A stretch of DNA of 64,000 nt. Source: CAZLGM01 sp964623625 (GTDB lineage: Bacteria; Desulfobacterota; Desulfobulbia; Desulfobulbales; Desulfocapsaceae). A program made the position numbers and the translations under genes. The stretch lies in NCBI GenBank assembly GCA_964623625.1, contig CAZUUJ010000002.1, positions 1 through 64,000 on the forward strand, in the 5' to 3' direction. Below are positions 19,411-27,704 of this stretch, in pieces; within the stretch, counting starts at the first letter, position 1; each line of letters begins with the position of its first letter. The notes under the pieces were generated by a model. The model did not search any database, had not been told where the DNA came from, and saw nothing but the letters and a program-made list of their open reading frames with translations.

Positions 19411-20853
19411 CTAATCTTCGACAATATAGGTGTCGAATTCATCACTAAAACCGGCCCATTTTTCCTGGTCCCATTTTACCTGCCGATCAAAGCAGCTTGC
19501 GGCGCGTTCTGCCATCATCATGGTGTGATGAATATTGTCATGGGTAAATAGTCCCTGTCGTCCAAAGGTGACAAGGCCGTTTATTTTTTCCAGGTAGTTT
19601 TCAATGGTAGCCAGTTTTGTTGGGTAGCCGATTCTATAAATGGGATAAATGGAGTCGAGCCGTCTTGAAAAACATCGGATCAGGTTTGTTGCCGGGATTT
19701 CGGCCCTGGCAAGATCATCAACTATCCGATTTCTTAATTGTTCATCGCCGGCCTGCCATATATCATCCCCGGGATTGCAGGGGATTTCGCAACAGATGAT
19801 GGTTTTGTTCTTTGGCCTCTTGGCATCATTATAATTTTTTCCCTCGGATATACGAGAGAAGATGAATTCTTCCTCGGGAAAATAATGGGCATCAAAAGGC
19901 AACCACTGATTACACCCCATTACCAGGTAAAAAAAGACCATGGCTCGATGGCCGAGACCCTCGGCTGCCTGAAAAACCGTTGACGGCTTTGGACAGGAAA
20001 GAAGATCGACCATCCGGGTGACCGGGATGGTCGACAAAATGTAATCGGCCTGGATCGTCTGTTTTCCACCCTCCGAACCCTGAACTGATAATCCGTTGAT
20101 TCGGTTGTCTTTTATATCGATGTCAACGACTTTTGTCTGATATTTGATCTGTCCACCAAGTTCAGTGACCCGTTTTGCAAGATCCTCGGAAAGCTGGCCT
20201 ATGCCTTTCTCAAAGTAATAAAAAATTCCGCCCTTTTTCCCTTTCAAGCCGGGCAACAGCCTTAGCATCTTGTTAATGATTTTACCAATAGAGGAGGCTG
20301 ACACCCGTTTTCTGGCCTGTGCGATGTCGATTTCTTCCGGTTGATAACCCCATAATTTCCTACAATAGGGAAAATAAAATGTTCGGCAGACGGTTGTACC
20401 TAATCCGCTAAGCAGACTGTCGGCGAAAGTCGTGGCAGTAGCCTGTTTATGAAACGGTTTGCAAAGAAGATCAAAGAGTACACCGAATGTAAAAGATGGC
20501 GGCAGGCGGAACAAACAGTTAAGAGGTTTAAGAGGAAACTTCAGATAGCGGCCGAGCAGCCGTATTCTGCCGTTTCTCGTACGTTTCAGCATGGATTTTC
20601 CGGTAATTTCCCTGATCTCACTCAAAAGATGTTCCGGAGTTGACGGATGCAGCCGGTGACTGCCGTAATCGAGCCAGATTCCTTCTTCCTGGAAAGAGGC
20701 GGCAATTCCTCCCGGATAGGAGTTCTTTTCGAATATCGTTATTCTGAGCCGGCTATTGTTCTGGGACAGTAGTCGGTAGGCCAACACTAACCCGGCAGGA
20801 CCGGCGCCGAGAATAGTGATATTGGTATTTGGGGAATCACTATTGGGCATCAT
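19411..20853 (-). CDS. FAD-dependent amine-oxidase/protoporphyrinogen-oxidase-like protein
   Basis: After a short leader the product shows the dinucleotide-binding motif ILGAGPAGLVLAYRL, then EKNSYPGGIAASF, the classic start of the UDP-galactopyranose mutase / protoporphyrinogen oxidase / amine oxidase superfamily. A C-terminal GLVTFGRQGLFTHDNIHH segment corresponds to the second FAD-contacting motif. The likely start is ATG 20853, which overlaps the upstream glycosyltransferase stop by 14 bases; a longer frame from 20934 would overlap by 95. It is the last gene of a five-gene minus-strand operon. In such clusters the enzyme may alter a sugar or a polyprenyl/carotenoid-like lipid. Its real substrate is unknown. 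Confidence 0.8.
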   Translation of the reverse strand: MMPNSDSPNTNITILGAGPAGLVLAYRLLSQNNSRLRITIFEKNSYPGGIAASFQEEGIWLDYGSHRLHPSTPEHLLSEIREITGKSMLKRTRNGRIRLLGRYLKFPLKPLNCLFRLPPSFTFGVLFDLLCKPFHKQATATTFADSLLSGLGTTVCRTFYFPYCRKLWGYQPEEIDIAQARKRVSASSIGKIINKMLRLLPGLKGKKGGIFYYFEKGIGQLSEDLAKRVTELGGQIKYQTKVVDIDIKDNRINGLSVQGSEGGKQTIQADYILSTIPVTRMVDLLSCPKPSTVFQAAEGLGHRAMVFFYLVMGCNQWLPFDAHYFPEEEFIFSRISEGKNYNDAKRPKNKTIICCEIPCNPGDDIWQAGDEQLRNRIVDDLARAEIPATNLIRCFSRRLDSIYPIYRIGYPTKLATIENYLEKINGLVTFGRQGLFTHDNIHHTMMMAERAASCFDRQVKWDQEKWAGFSDEFDTYIVED

Positions 20854-21820
20854 CCTTCTGGTCTCGAAGGACCTCTTCAAAATGAGTAGGGGTCTTCTGA
20901 AATATCTGCTGTTCGATTTTCCGTGAAAGCCCATCGGACATCATACCGATAAGCAGGATCTGTACACCGGTTAAAAAGAGAAGAAGAGAAGATGTGGACA
21001 GGGTAGTATGTACGAATATGGAGTAGTCTTGCCAGCCGATTCGCTGAATAGCAAAGAAAAGATCAAAGCCGAACTTTACAATACTGAGAAACAGAAATGA
21101 GAGGGCAACCGGAACAAAGACCTTCAGCGGGTTAAAAAACATTGACAGTCGTAAGACCAGGGAGATGAAATTGACAAAATCCCATGGAACGATCTTCGAT
21201 CTTCCTTTACGGGGCAGATAATCAATACTGTAATCAGCCACTTTATAGTTATTGGACAACATGGCCAGAGTCTGTGTGGTAGTAAACGAAAACTGGTCTG
21301 AGAGTATCCTCAAAAAGGGTAATATGGATTGACGGGTAAATACACGAAGACCTGAATTGACATCAGCGATAGGTTGCCCGGCAATGTATTCCGCCAGATG
21401 GGCTAATATCCACTTGGCTGGTTTTCGAACAAACGGAATATTGACATTTTTTCCTGTACGGGCGCCGATTACAAGGTCTGCGTTCTGCTCATACTGAATT
21501 TTGATCATACTGGGAAGCGCTTTACAAGGATAGGTCCCGTCAGCATCGATGATGGCCACCAGATTGTGGGAGGCAGCAAGAATACCACTTTTGATTGAGG
21601 CCCCATATCCCCTGTTGGTTTTATGACTGATCACCCTGGCCCGGGTCTGTCGGGCACGGCTTAATGTGTTATCAGTTGATCCGTCATCAACAACAATGAT
21701 CTCACATTCCAGCCCGGCCTTCTCAAAGGTGGTAAAGAGGTCCCGGACAATATCAGCAACGATTGCTTCCTCATTATACGCAGGGGTAACGATTGAAATG
21801 GGCTGATACTTGAATGTCAT
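20840..21820 (-). CDS. Glycosyltransferase family 2, DPM1-like, with C-terminal membrane helices
   Basis: The 326-residue product begins with the GT-A fold sequence ISIVTPAYNEE. It has EIIVVDDGSTDNT and the DXD-like IIDADGTY motif near residue 93, and then the NSGLRVF segment typical of dolichyl-phosphate-mannose-synthase-like transferases. Two C-terminal hydrophobic helices (about 230-300) anchor it in the inner membrane. The family transfers a sugar from a nucleotide donor to polyprenyl phosphate. The next gene upstream encodes a GT39-like membrane protein that could use the resulting lipid-linked sugar. The operon runs 24253 to 19411 on the minus strand. Confidence 0.87.
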   Translation of the reverse strand: MTFKYQPISIVTPAYNEEAIVADIVRDLFTTFEKAGLECEIIVVDDGSTDNTLSRARQTRARVISHKTNRGYGASIKSGILAASHNLVAIIDADGTYPCKALPSMIKIQYEQNADLVIGARTGKNVNIPFVRKPAKWILAHLAEYIAGQPIADVNSGLRVFTRQSILPFLRILSDQFSFTTTQTLAMLSNNYKVADYSIDYLPRKGRSKIVPWDFVNFISLVLRLSMFFNPLKVFVPVALSFLFLSIVKFGFDLFFAIQRIGWQDYSIFVHTTLSTSSLLLFLTGVQILLIGMMSDGLSRKIEQQIFQKTPTHFEEVLRDQKDDAQ

Positions 21821-21859
21821 TTGTGTTTCCGGTTCATAAATTGATAAGAGAATCGCTTT

Positions 21860-23206
21860 TTAAATCAGGTCATTTGTCCGGCTTTGGTTGTAACCAGTGA
21901 GCTCTCTTCTTTTGATAAAGAACGTTGAGACATGAACCAGAAGAAGAGGAATAACGGCAAGCCGGAAGCGTGAGGCGCCAAACGGCCCTGTCATCACTAT
22001 AAAAAAAGCGACCAGGAAGAGCAAAAACAATTTTGTTCGGACAAAAGGAGATGGGTAAAAAACAGAGATGATAACAAGAGTAAACAGGATACAATTGGCT
22101 GTCATGATAATTGAAAGAGCAACAAGAATTGGTGGTGGGATTGTAAGAAAATATTGTAAAAAACCTTTCATGCCGGTGTCGCTTAATCTGGCAAAAGAAC
22201 TTTCTGGCTGCGGCCTGTTCAGGAAATGGAAAAGTTCAAATCTGCCGGGGTCAAAAAAGAAAAACAGACTGCCACGGAGCTGGAAGAGTGTGTAGCGTTT
22301 CCAGTTGTCTTTGATAACAGACAGACAACGTCGCTCAATGGTCTGGTTAGCCTCCTTGAATTCCCTTTGTTTTACTTCCTGCAAAATTGAGTTGACAAAT
22401 TGATCCGCTTTCTTCCTCCCCTCCATTTCCATCAGAAACAGGTAGGTGTTGCAATGGAGAAGATTGTAGTTTTTTATGGAGCTGTAATGATAATAGCCGG
22501 TTTGACGTTCGTTTCTATAGCTATTGATAAAGAGTGTCCCGACCAGAATCAACGGAAGGAGCAGGATGACCTGCCGTTGTCTGTTCTGTAGAAAAAGAAT
22601 GAGATGAAAGAGAGCATTCGGCAGCCAGAAGTAGAGCAGGATAGGTTTGGTCAGCAGTGCGCAACAGATGAATATGTTATAGAACAATAAAAAACGAATC
22701 CTTTTCGTGAGAAAGTAGTGGAATACAGATGCGGCAGCAAGTAAAAGCAGTGTCTGTAGAAGGATCTCTGCCATGATTGTATAAGTGTATATCAGCTGGG
22801 ACGGGAAGAAGAGATAGCTTACCGTTAAAATCAGAGTTGCCCTGGGATCGATGCCCATTTTTCTGAAGAAATGCAGGATAAGGGCTGCATTGAAAAAAGT
22901 GAGGCAGATCTGGGCGACGATGATTGGTGTTTTACTATTCCATACCAATTGCACTCCTGCGATAAAAAGTGGATATAGAGGGGGCCTTCGAGAGAATAGA
23001 TGCGGTTCGATAGCGACGGACAGGTCACCAGTGTAGAGGGTTTTGTGATTTCGTAAATTCTGAGCAGCTTGGAGATACTCGGCTGAATCAACCGGCATGA
23101 GCATGATATCCGGATTTTTGCCTACATAGGAAAACAGAAGGATATGGACCGCCAGAGCAGCTCCGGCAACAATAAGCCACGATATTTCTTTGCTGCTTAT
23201 ACCCAT
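21860..23206 (-). CDS. GT39/ArnT-like polytopic glycosyltransferase
   Basis: The 448-residue protein has about ten hydrophobic helices. The first periplasmic loop holds PVDSAEYLQAAQNL and FSRRPPLYPLFIAG, the arrangement seen in GT-C transferases (PMT/ArnT/GT39), where an acidic residue near the first loop is catalytic. Such enzymes move a sugar from a polyprenyl-phosphate donor onto a lipid or protein on the periplasmic side. It sits between the SDR gene and the DPM1-like gene, which could supply its donor. Family assignment is by fold pattern, so the substrate is not predictable. Confidence 0.75.
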   Translation of the reverse strand: MGISSKEISWLIVAGAALAVHILLFSYVGKNPDIMLMPVDSAEYLQAAQNLRNHKTLYTGDLSVAIEPHLFSRRPPLYPLFIAGVQLVWNSKTPIIVAQICLTFFNAALILHFFRKMGIDPRATLILTVSYLFFPSQLIYTYTIMAEILLQTLLLLAAASVFHYFLTKRIRFLLFYNIFICCALLTKPILLYFWLPNALFHLILFLQNRQRQVILLLPLILVGTLFINSYRNERQTGYYHYSSIKNYNLLHCNTYLFLMEMEGRKKADQFVNSILQEVKQREFKEANQTIERRCLSVIKDNWKRYTLFQLRGSLFFFFDPGRFELFHFLNRPQPESSFARLSDTGMKGFLQYFLTIPPPILVALSIIMTANCILFTLVIISVFYPSPFVRTKLFLLFLVAFFIVMTGPFGASRFRLAVIPLLLVHVSTFFIKRRELTGYNQSRTNDLI

Positions 23207-23252
23207 TTCTTAGGTTGACATCTGTTTATTTTAACTCATGTACTGAACCATT

Positions 23253-24248
23253 TTACAGCCAGTTGTTTTGAAAATACCAGTCCGCAGTCATCAGCAGTCC
23301 CTCCTTTAAGGAGTAACGAGGACGAAATCCGAGCTCTTCCCGGATTCGTGATGAATTGCATAACCAGCCTTCCTGCTTGATCTCCTGCCATTTGTCCGGA
23401 TTCAAATAGACCGGACGACGGGTCAGTCTACCAATCAAACAATTGAAATAACAGAGAAATTTGGTTGCTGTTAGTGGGATGGTTATTTGCCTTGCTTTGG
23501 GATTAACGCTTGCCGCGATATGGTTATTAAGTTTGTTCCAGCTGTAACTTTGGCAGTCTGTTATGAAATAGGTTTTCCCATTCGCTCTGGCTGACTCGGC
23601 AGCCAGAAGAGCCGCTTTAATACAATCGTACACATTAACAGTGTTGACCGGGAAGGTCCTGGCGCCGATCTTTATTAAGATTCCCCATCTGGCAGCCTTA
23701 AACAACGGCAGCATCCCAAGATCGGCCGGTCCGTAGACGATGGACGGTCTGAGTACTACGTATGGATGTTGATCATCCAGACTGAGCAATTCCTGCTCGG
23801 CTGCTTTCTTTGATTTACCATACACAGAGACGGGGAGAGATTCTTCAGACAATTCATCTATCCCCGGTTCGTCGGCCGATGGTCCTCCAGCAGACTGGCT
23901 GGATATGTAGATCAGTTTTTGGCCGGGTGGCCCATACTGACAGATTGTACGAACCAGTTCTTTTGTGCTGTATTGGTTTCCATGATAATAACCGGCAGGG
24001 TTTATACTCTTTGTTATGCCTGCCACGTGAAAGATTCTATCCGCTTTTCTGATCTGTTCTTCCAAGGTTGAACAGTCTGGGAGGCTACCGTACACTATTT
24101 CCACCTCTTCAACTGGCAAGGCACTCGTTTTTCTCTGCGATCGTACCAGGCAGCCGACTGAATAATTCTGTTCAAGAAGTCGACGAACGAGGTTGGAGCC
24201 TATAAAACCGGTAGCTCCCGTGACAAGGGCATGTTTTTTCCGGGTCAT
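23253..24248 (-). CDS. NAD-dependent epimerase/dehydratase (extended SDR)
   Basis: The 331-residue product has the Rossmann motif VTGATGFIGSNLV (residues 9-21), the YISSQSAGGPS serine segment and the catalytic YGKSK (Y-x3-K) near residue 143. VVLRPSIVYGP follows, as in NAD-dependent sugar epimerases, 3-beta-HSD-like enzymes and the HpnA group. It may interconvert a nucleotide sugar or act on a lipid-linked substrate. Only 4 bases separate it from the upstream glycosyltransferase, so the two are co-translated. Confidence 0.85.
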   Translation of the reverse strand: MTRKKHALVTGATGFIGSNLVRRLLEQNYSVGCLVRSQRKTSALPVEEVEIVYGSLPDCSTLEEQIRKADRIFHVAGITKSINPAGYYHGNQYSTKELVRTICQYGPPGQKLIYISSQSAGGPSADEPGIDELSEESLPVSVYGKSKKAAEQELLSLDDQHPYVVLRPSIVYGPADLGMLPLFKAARWGILIKIGARTFPVNTVNVYDCIKAALLAAESARANGKTYFITDCQSYSWNKLNNHIAASVNPKARQITIPLTATKFLCYFNCLIGRLTRRPVYLNPDKWQEIKQEGWLCNSSRIREELGFRPRYSLKEGLLMTADWYFQNNWL

Positions 24249-24252
24249 GGTG

Positions 24253-25374
24253 TCAGCGCTTCTTTTTCTTGATTGAGTGCAGACGATCTATTCGCAGCAC
24301 TTTTCCTCCATGTCCGACAGTGTAGCTGATATTTGCCCATTCAATGGTATTGGAGAACCAGGTTTGTACATGGGCCCAGGCAGCAAGAGTTAATGCCGCC
24401 CATGTAGATGGAATCCAGTATCGTAGCGGAGCCGGTCGGGGATGCTGAATGCAGAGCAGGCAGGAAATACAAACAAAAAGAAGCAGTATTGTCAGGTTGA
24501 AATAAAAATAGGTGGTTGAGATGGGATAGAATAAGGCCATCAAGACAACAAGAAAACTGATATGCAGAATGGCTGTGAGCAGTATGATACCAACACCAAT
24601 AACTGTCCAGAGTGCGGGAAAGATAAACTTGAGATAAGCGATCTGCCTGACCAGCCATCGTACCCAGTCATCAAGTGTTTTATTGTTTAACCGGGTTGTG
24701 ACGTTTACTTGATCGGGGATGGATACTGGTATTGTATTTTTCGCCAGCAGAAAAGCCAGACTGACATCATCGACAATATTGGTTTTCCATGTATCGATAA
24801 CTGCCAACCGGTCAAACACCTCCTTTCTGATAGCTGTCGCTCCTCCCCATGGTTGCCCAAGTCCCGGTACTGAACGGATAAGTTGAAGCACCAACACACA
24901 CAATGCCCTTCCCCAGGTAACAAAGGTGTGTTTCTTGGATACAATGATATGGTAGCCTGAGCTGACAGAACAGTTTGGCTTGGATAACAAAGGAGCAGCA
25001 AGCTGCTTGATCCATTTGGGACCTGCCTGGTGACCTGAGTCGCAGAACAACAGAATGTCCGGCCGCTCTCCAGCCTGGTTTACACCGGCTAGAAGATTGT
25101 AGTTTTTCTGACTGCAGCGTCGGGCGATGCCGGCAAAGATGATTCTGATATCTTTTTTATTTTGAACGATACGTTGTATCAGAGGGAAGGCGGGGTCATT
25201 GCTATCCTGGAGTACAAAGATGATTTCATGGGGTTGATAGTCCTGACTAAGAAGGCTGCGTATATTCTTTTCAAGAAGAGGTGAAACACCGGTGACCGGA
25301 ATAATAACCGAGATAAAGGGAGGTGAGGGTGTCGTATCAACCGACTCTGAAGAGAGGGGGGGATCCGTTATCAT
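24253..25374 (-). CDS. HpnI/ceramide-glucosyltransferase-like GT2
   Basis: The 373-residue membrane-bound GT-A enzyme opens after a short leader with ISVIIPVTG. It has LLFCDSGHQAGPKW (D-x-D position) near residue 112, GLGQPWGGATAI, and the distal VDDVSLAFLL segment, corresponding to the D-D...D motif of GT21/HpnI proteins. Three hydrophobic stretches follow residue 250. The family adds a sugar to ceramide, hopanoid or similar lipids. As first gene of the minus-strand operon it probably has its promoter in the AT-rich 25375-25545 interval shared with the divergent HAD gene. Confidence 0.8.
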   Translation of the reverse strand: MITDPPLSSESVDTTPSPPFISVIIPVTGVSPLLEKNIRSLLSQDYQPHEIIFVLQDSNDPAFPLIQRIVQNKKDIRIIFAGIARRCSQKNYNLLAGVNQAGERPDILLFCDSGHQAGPKWIKQLAAPLLSKPNCSVSSGYHIIVSKKHTFVTWGRALCVLVLQLIRSVPGLGQPWGGATAIRKEVFDRLAVIDTWKTNIVDDVSLAFLLAKNTIPVSIPDQVNVTTRLNNKTLDDWVRWLVRQIAYLKFIFPALWTVIGVGIILLTAILHISFLVVLMALFYPISTTYFYFNLTILLLFVCISCLLCIQHPRPAPLRYWIPSTWAALTLAAWAHVQTWFSNTIEWANISYTVGHGGKVLRIDRLHSIKKKKR

Positions 25375-25545
25375 TGTTTGTTTAAGAAGGCATCAAAAAA
25401 GTACGGTCATCCTGAAAAGCTGACTCCGGCATCACCAGATAATCATGTTCAGGACAAGGATTAAATATTTTTAGCATATATTTCAGCAAAATACACAAAA
25501 ATAGGCTTATATCTTTTCATGTGTTTCGTGGTATATCTGGTGAGT

Positions 25546-26190
25546 ATGAATACGGATAAGATTAAAGGAGTAATTTTCGACCTGGATGGCACATTGTACG
25601 ATGCACGATTTCTGCCTTTGGCAATTACTGTCTTCAATGTCCGACGACTGGTGATTTTGTGCTGTATGTGTCTGTGCTTGAATATGGTCAGGTCTAAAAA
25701 TTTTGGAAACAGGGAAGGGTTTTATCAGAGTCTGTTTTCCAGAATGAGCACGGTAACGTTCTTGTCAGAAGAGAAAATTGAAGATTGGTATTTCAATATT
25801 TATTATAGAAATTTTTCAGTTCTCTTGCAGAGATTCTTCAAAAGAAGAAAAAATATTCTGGAACTGCTCCACCTGTTAAGAAATAACAACTATAAGCTAG
25901 CTGTACTATCCGAAAATGATATGGTTAATGAAAGATTAAATGCTTTGGATATTGATCATAAACTATTTGACCATATAGCTTGTACAATCGATTTTGGCGT
26001 TTTGAAACCGAGTAGTATACCTTTTAATTGGATAGCCGATGAGTGGAATACTGATCCGGCAAATATCTTAGTTGTTGGTGATAGGAAAGACAGGGATTTA
26101 CCTGCTGCGCGAAAAGCGGGAATGGAGTTTTTTAAGCTGGCAACCAACAGGGAACTGGAAGAATTAACAGCATTATTCCACAATCCGTGA
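25546..26190 (+). CDS. HAD-superfamily phosphatase
   Basis: The HAD motif I is FDLDGTLYD, with nucleophile D12 and D14 counted from ATG 25546. LAVLSEND follows as the motif II region, and ILVVGDRKDRDLPAARKAG as motif IV. The 214-residue length fits a single-domain HAD with a cap insertion after motif I. The longer frame from 25519 adds nine residues with no better ribosome binding site. The UbiA-like gene starts 4 bases after the stop. HAD phosphatases paired with UbiA proteins occur in polyprenyl-phosphate-pentose synthesis, where a phosphoribosylated lipid is dephosphorylated. That role is an inference from pairing. Confidence 0.82.
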   Translation: MNTDKIKGVIFDLDGTLYDARFLPLAITVFNVRRLVILCCMCLCLNMVRSKNFGNREGFYQSLFSRMSTVTFLSEEKIEDWYFNIYYRNFSVLLQRFFKRRKNILELLHLLRNNNYKLAVLSENDMVNERLNALDIDHKLFDHIACTIDFGVLKPSSIPFNWIADEWNTDPANILVVGDRKDRDLPAARKAGMEFFKLATNRELEELTALFHNP

Positions 26191-26194
26191 CTTG

Positions 26195-26965
26195 ATGAAG
26201 AAGGGCAAATCTGCAGAATATCTCATTTATTTTTTTCAATTAATACGACTAAAATATCATCGTACCTATCTGATCGTGATTGCCGGTTGTTTCGGATGTC
26301 AGTTCGACAGCCCGCATCTCGCAGATTTATTACTAAAACTTCTGTTGCTCTATTTTTCTTTCAATTTCTTTTTATACGGTGGACTCTACACATTAAATGG
26401 TATTTCCGATTACCAGGAAGATAAGCTGCTTAAACCTGGCAGGGTATTACCCAGTGGTAAAATATCAATCCCCACAGCGCAAATAATCTGCGTTATTCTT
26501 CTGCTGTTGGGGTTTATAACCGGCTATCTACTATTGGACACAGTAGGGCTTCTACTCTATACCGTGTTTGTTGTATTCAACCTTGTATATAATTATTTAC
26601 TTCGTAATATTAAATACATCGGTGTTTTATTCATTAGCCTGACAATTCCGATGCGTGTCTATTTGGGGAGCATTGCAAGCGGGCAGGACATTCCTTTTCT
26701 GATATATCTAGGCTTTTATCTATTTTTTCTCTCCCATCATATATCGAAAAATAATATGGAAAACAGCGGTCATAAAATATCCGTAAAATTTGTATATATT
26801 TTATTTTTTTGTTTGTTACTCTTCTTACCGTTCACCTATCCTGATTGCATGGTCCTTTATTTGATCATTTTAATCGTCTTCCTGTATTACAATATTTTTC
26901 CTTTGCATGACTACTTCGGAGCTAAAAAAAGGATGGAGAAGATATGGGATATTACTGATAAATGA
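26195..26965 (+). CDS. UbiA-family prenyltransferase
   Basis: The 256-residue polytopic protein has the first UbiA aspartate motif N-x3-D-x3-D (NGISDYQED, N68/D72/D76) followed by KPGRVLPSGKIS. About seven hydrophobic helices are present. The second, C-terminal motif (D-x3-D near YFGA) is poorly conserved. The family moves prenyl groups onto aromatic rings, or phosphoribose onto polyprenyl phosphate. It is coupled to the HAD gene 4 bases upstream. I prefer ATG 26195 over TTG 26192. A gene-poor 740-bp region with repeats follows. Confidence 0.82.
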   Translation: MKKGKSAEYLIYFFQLIRLKYHRTYLIVIAGCFGCQFDSPHLADLLLKLLLLYFSFNFFLYGGLYTLNGISDYQEDKLLKPGRVLPSGKISIPTAQIICVILLLLGFITGYLLLDTVGLLLYTVFVVFNLVYNYLLRNIKYIGVLFISLTIPMRVYLGSIASGQDIPFLIYLGFYLFFLSHHISKNNMENSGHKISVKFVYILFFCLLLFLPFTYPDCMVLYLIILIVFLYYNIFPLHDYFGAKKRMEKIWDITDK

Positions 26966-27100
26966 GAACTCAAACTCTTTGTTCATTTCTTTATCTGATA
27001 CCAATGATTCTCAGCCTTGACTGAAAAGAGGTGTTGTCAGTTAGGCTGATCTATGTTGGTAATCAGGTTTCTTCATGGGCAAAAGGCTCAAACTAAAAAA

Positions 27101-27118
27101 CGGGTATTCTTCTACCCG
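27101..27118 (-). terminator. Intrinsic-terminator-like hairpin on the minus strand
   Basis: CGGGTA and TACCCG form a 6-bp stem with a 6-base loop. Read on the minus strand, the hairpin is followed directly by six Ts (27095-27100), which is the classical intrinsic terminator layout. It overlaps the stop of the 93-codon minus-strand frame in the repeat element. Confidence 0.55.
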
Positions 27119-27158
27119 ATATGCAGGTTCCGGGTCAATAGTGGACTTGATCTCATTG

Positions 27159-27403
27159 TCCTGAATCCGTGACGAAATTTGTTTTTCGCACTAATAACCT
27201 CTTGACATGTAAGGATGTTATTTGGCCATATAGAGTTTACCTTAATGAACAACTCACCCTTCAGGGCATTCGCTAGCACTGCATTTTCGTTCGGCGTAAC
27301 TGTCTGATATGGTTCACTATTGTTGGCCATCAAATTGAATAAAGCTACAGCGCTATCGAATGCACTCCAAGAGCACTTCCGAAGGGCGCTCACGGATTCA
27401 GGA
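27159..27403. mobile_element. 245-bp inverted-repeat element, MITE-like
   Basis: Fourteen-base perfect inverted ends (TCCTGAATCCGTGA at 27159-27172 and its complement at 27390-27403) bound this segment. The same end sequence and part of the right interior recur in the 40-bp palindrome at 9491-9530, so it is a repeated family. No transposase is encoded, and the short minus-strand frame inside is unrecognised. Target-site duplications are not evident. It could be a non-autonomous element or a deleted insertion sequence. Confidence 0.5.
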
Positions 27404-27518
27404 TTGTATTTATAGACCTTGTTTGACCCATTTGGTATACGATTGTAAGTTGAATGAGTTTTCCTGATTACCCTTTAAGCTCAGTTGGATTGTGTATAAT
27501 AAGCTGGCATACGGTGGC

Positions 27519-27606
27519 TTCCTGCGTATCCTGTCAAACAGGTAAGCGAAGACTCCGATCCCGCAAGCGAAGAATGAGCGAAGACGTTTGACAGGATACT
27601 CAGGAA
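27519..27606. repeat. 88-bp near-palindromic unit
   Basis: Inverted 21-base arms (27519-27539 and 27586-27606, one mismatch, core GTATCCTGTCAAAC) enclose a 46-base centre. The centre carries three spaced copies of AGCGAAGA. The segment from the end of the left arm into the centre (AACAGGTAAGCGA, then AGACTCCGA) is nearly identical to part of the small element at 30098-30254, apart from a 6-base indel. Confidence 0.65.
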
Positions 27607-27704
27607 ACAAAACAAATTGCAGTGTGACGGGTTTTGTTTAATATAATTTTCAGCCGAGCTTTAAGGGTAATCAGATTAGTTAATTAGTTTGGTGCTCTAC
27701 ACTC

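Larger units (their letters stand above)
26966..27704. other. Gene-free 739-bp interval carrying repeat elements
   Basis: No convincing gene was found. The interval holds a minus-strand terminator-like hairpin (27101-27118), a 245-bp element with 14-bp inverted ends (27159-27403) and an 88-bp near-palindrome (27519-27606). A 93-codon minus-strand frame (27112-27393) coincides with the element but matches no family I know. The promoter of the acyltransferase gene at 27705 must lie in the last 100 bases. Confidence 0.6.

Noticed and set aside
19411..26965. Hopanoid biosynthesis cluster
   Set aside because: HpnI-like and HpnA-like proteins are present, but no squalene-hopene cyclase or squalene synthesis genes are visible, so the label is not supported.
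27112..27393. 93-codon minus-strand gene
   Set aside because: It has no recognisable family and coincides with an inverted-repeat element. It is described under the element and as a low-interest finding and is not called as a CDS.
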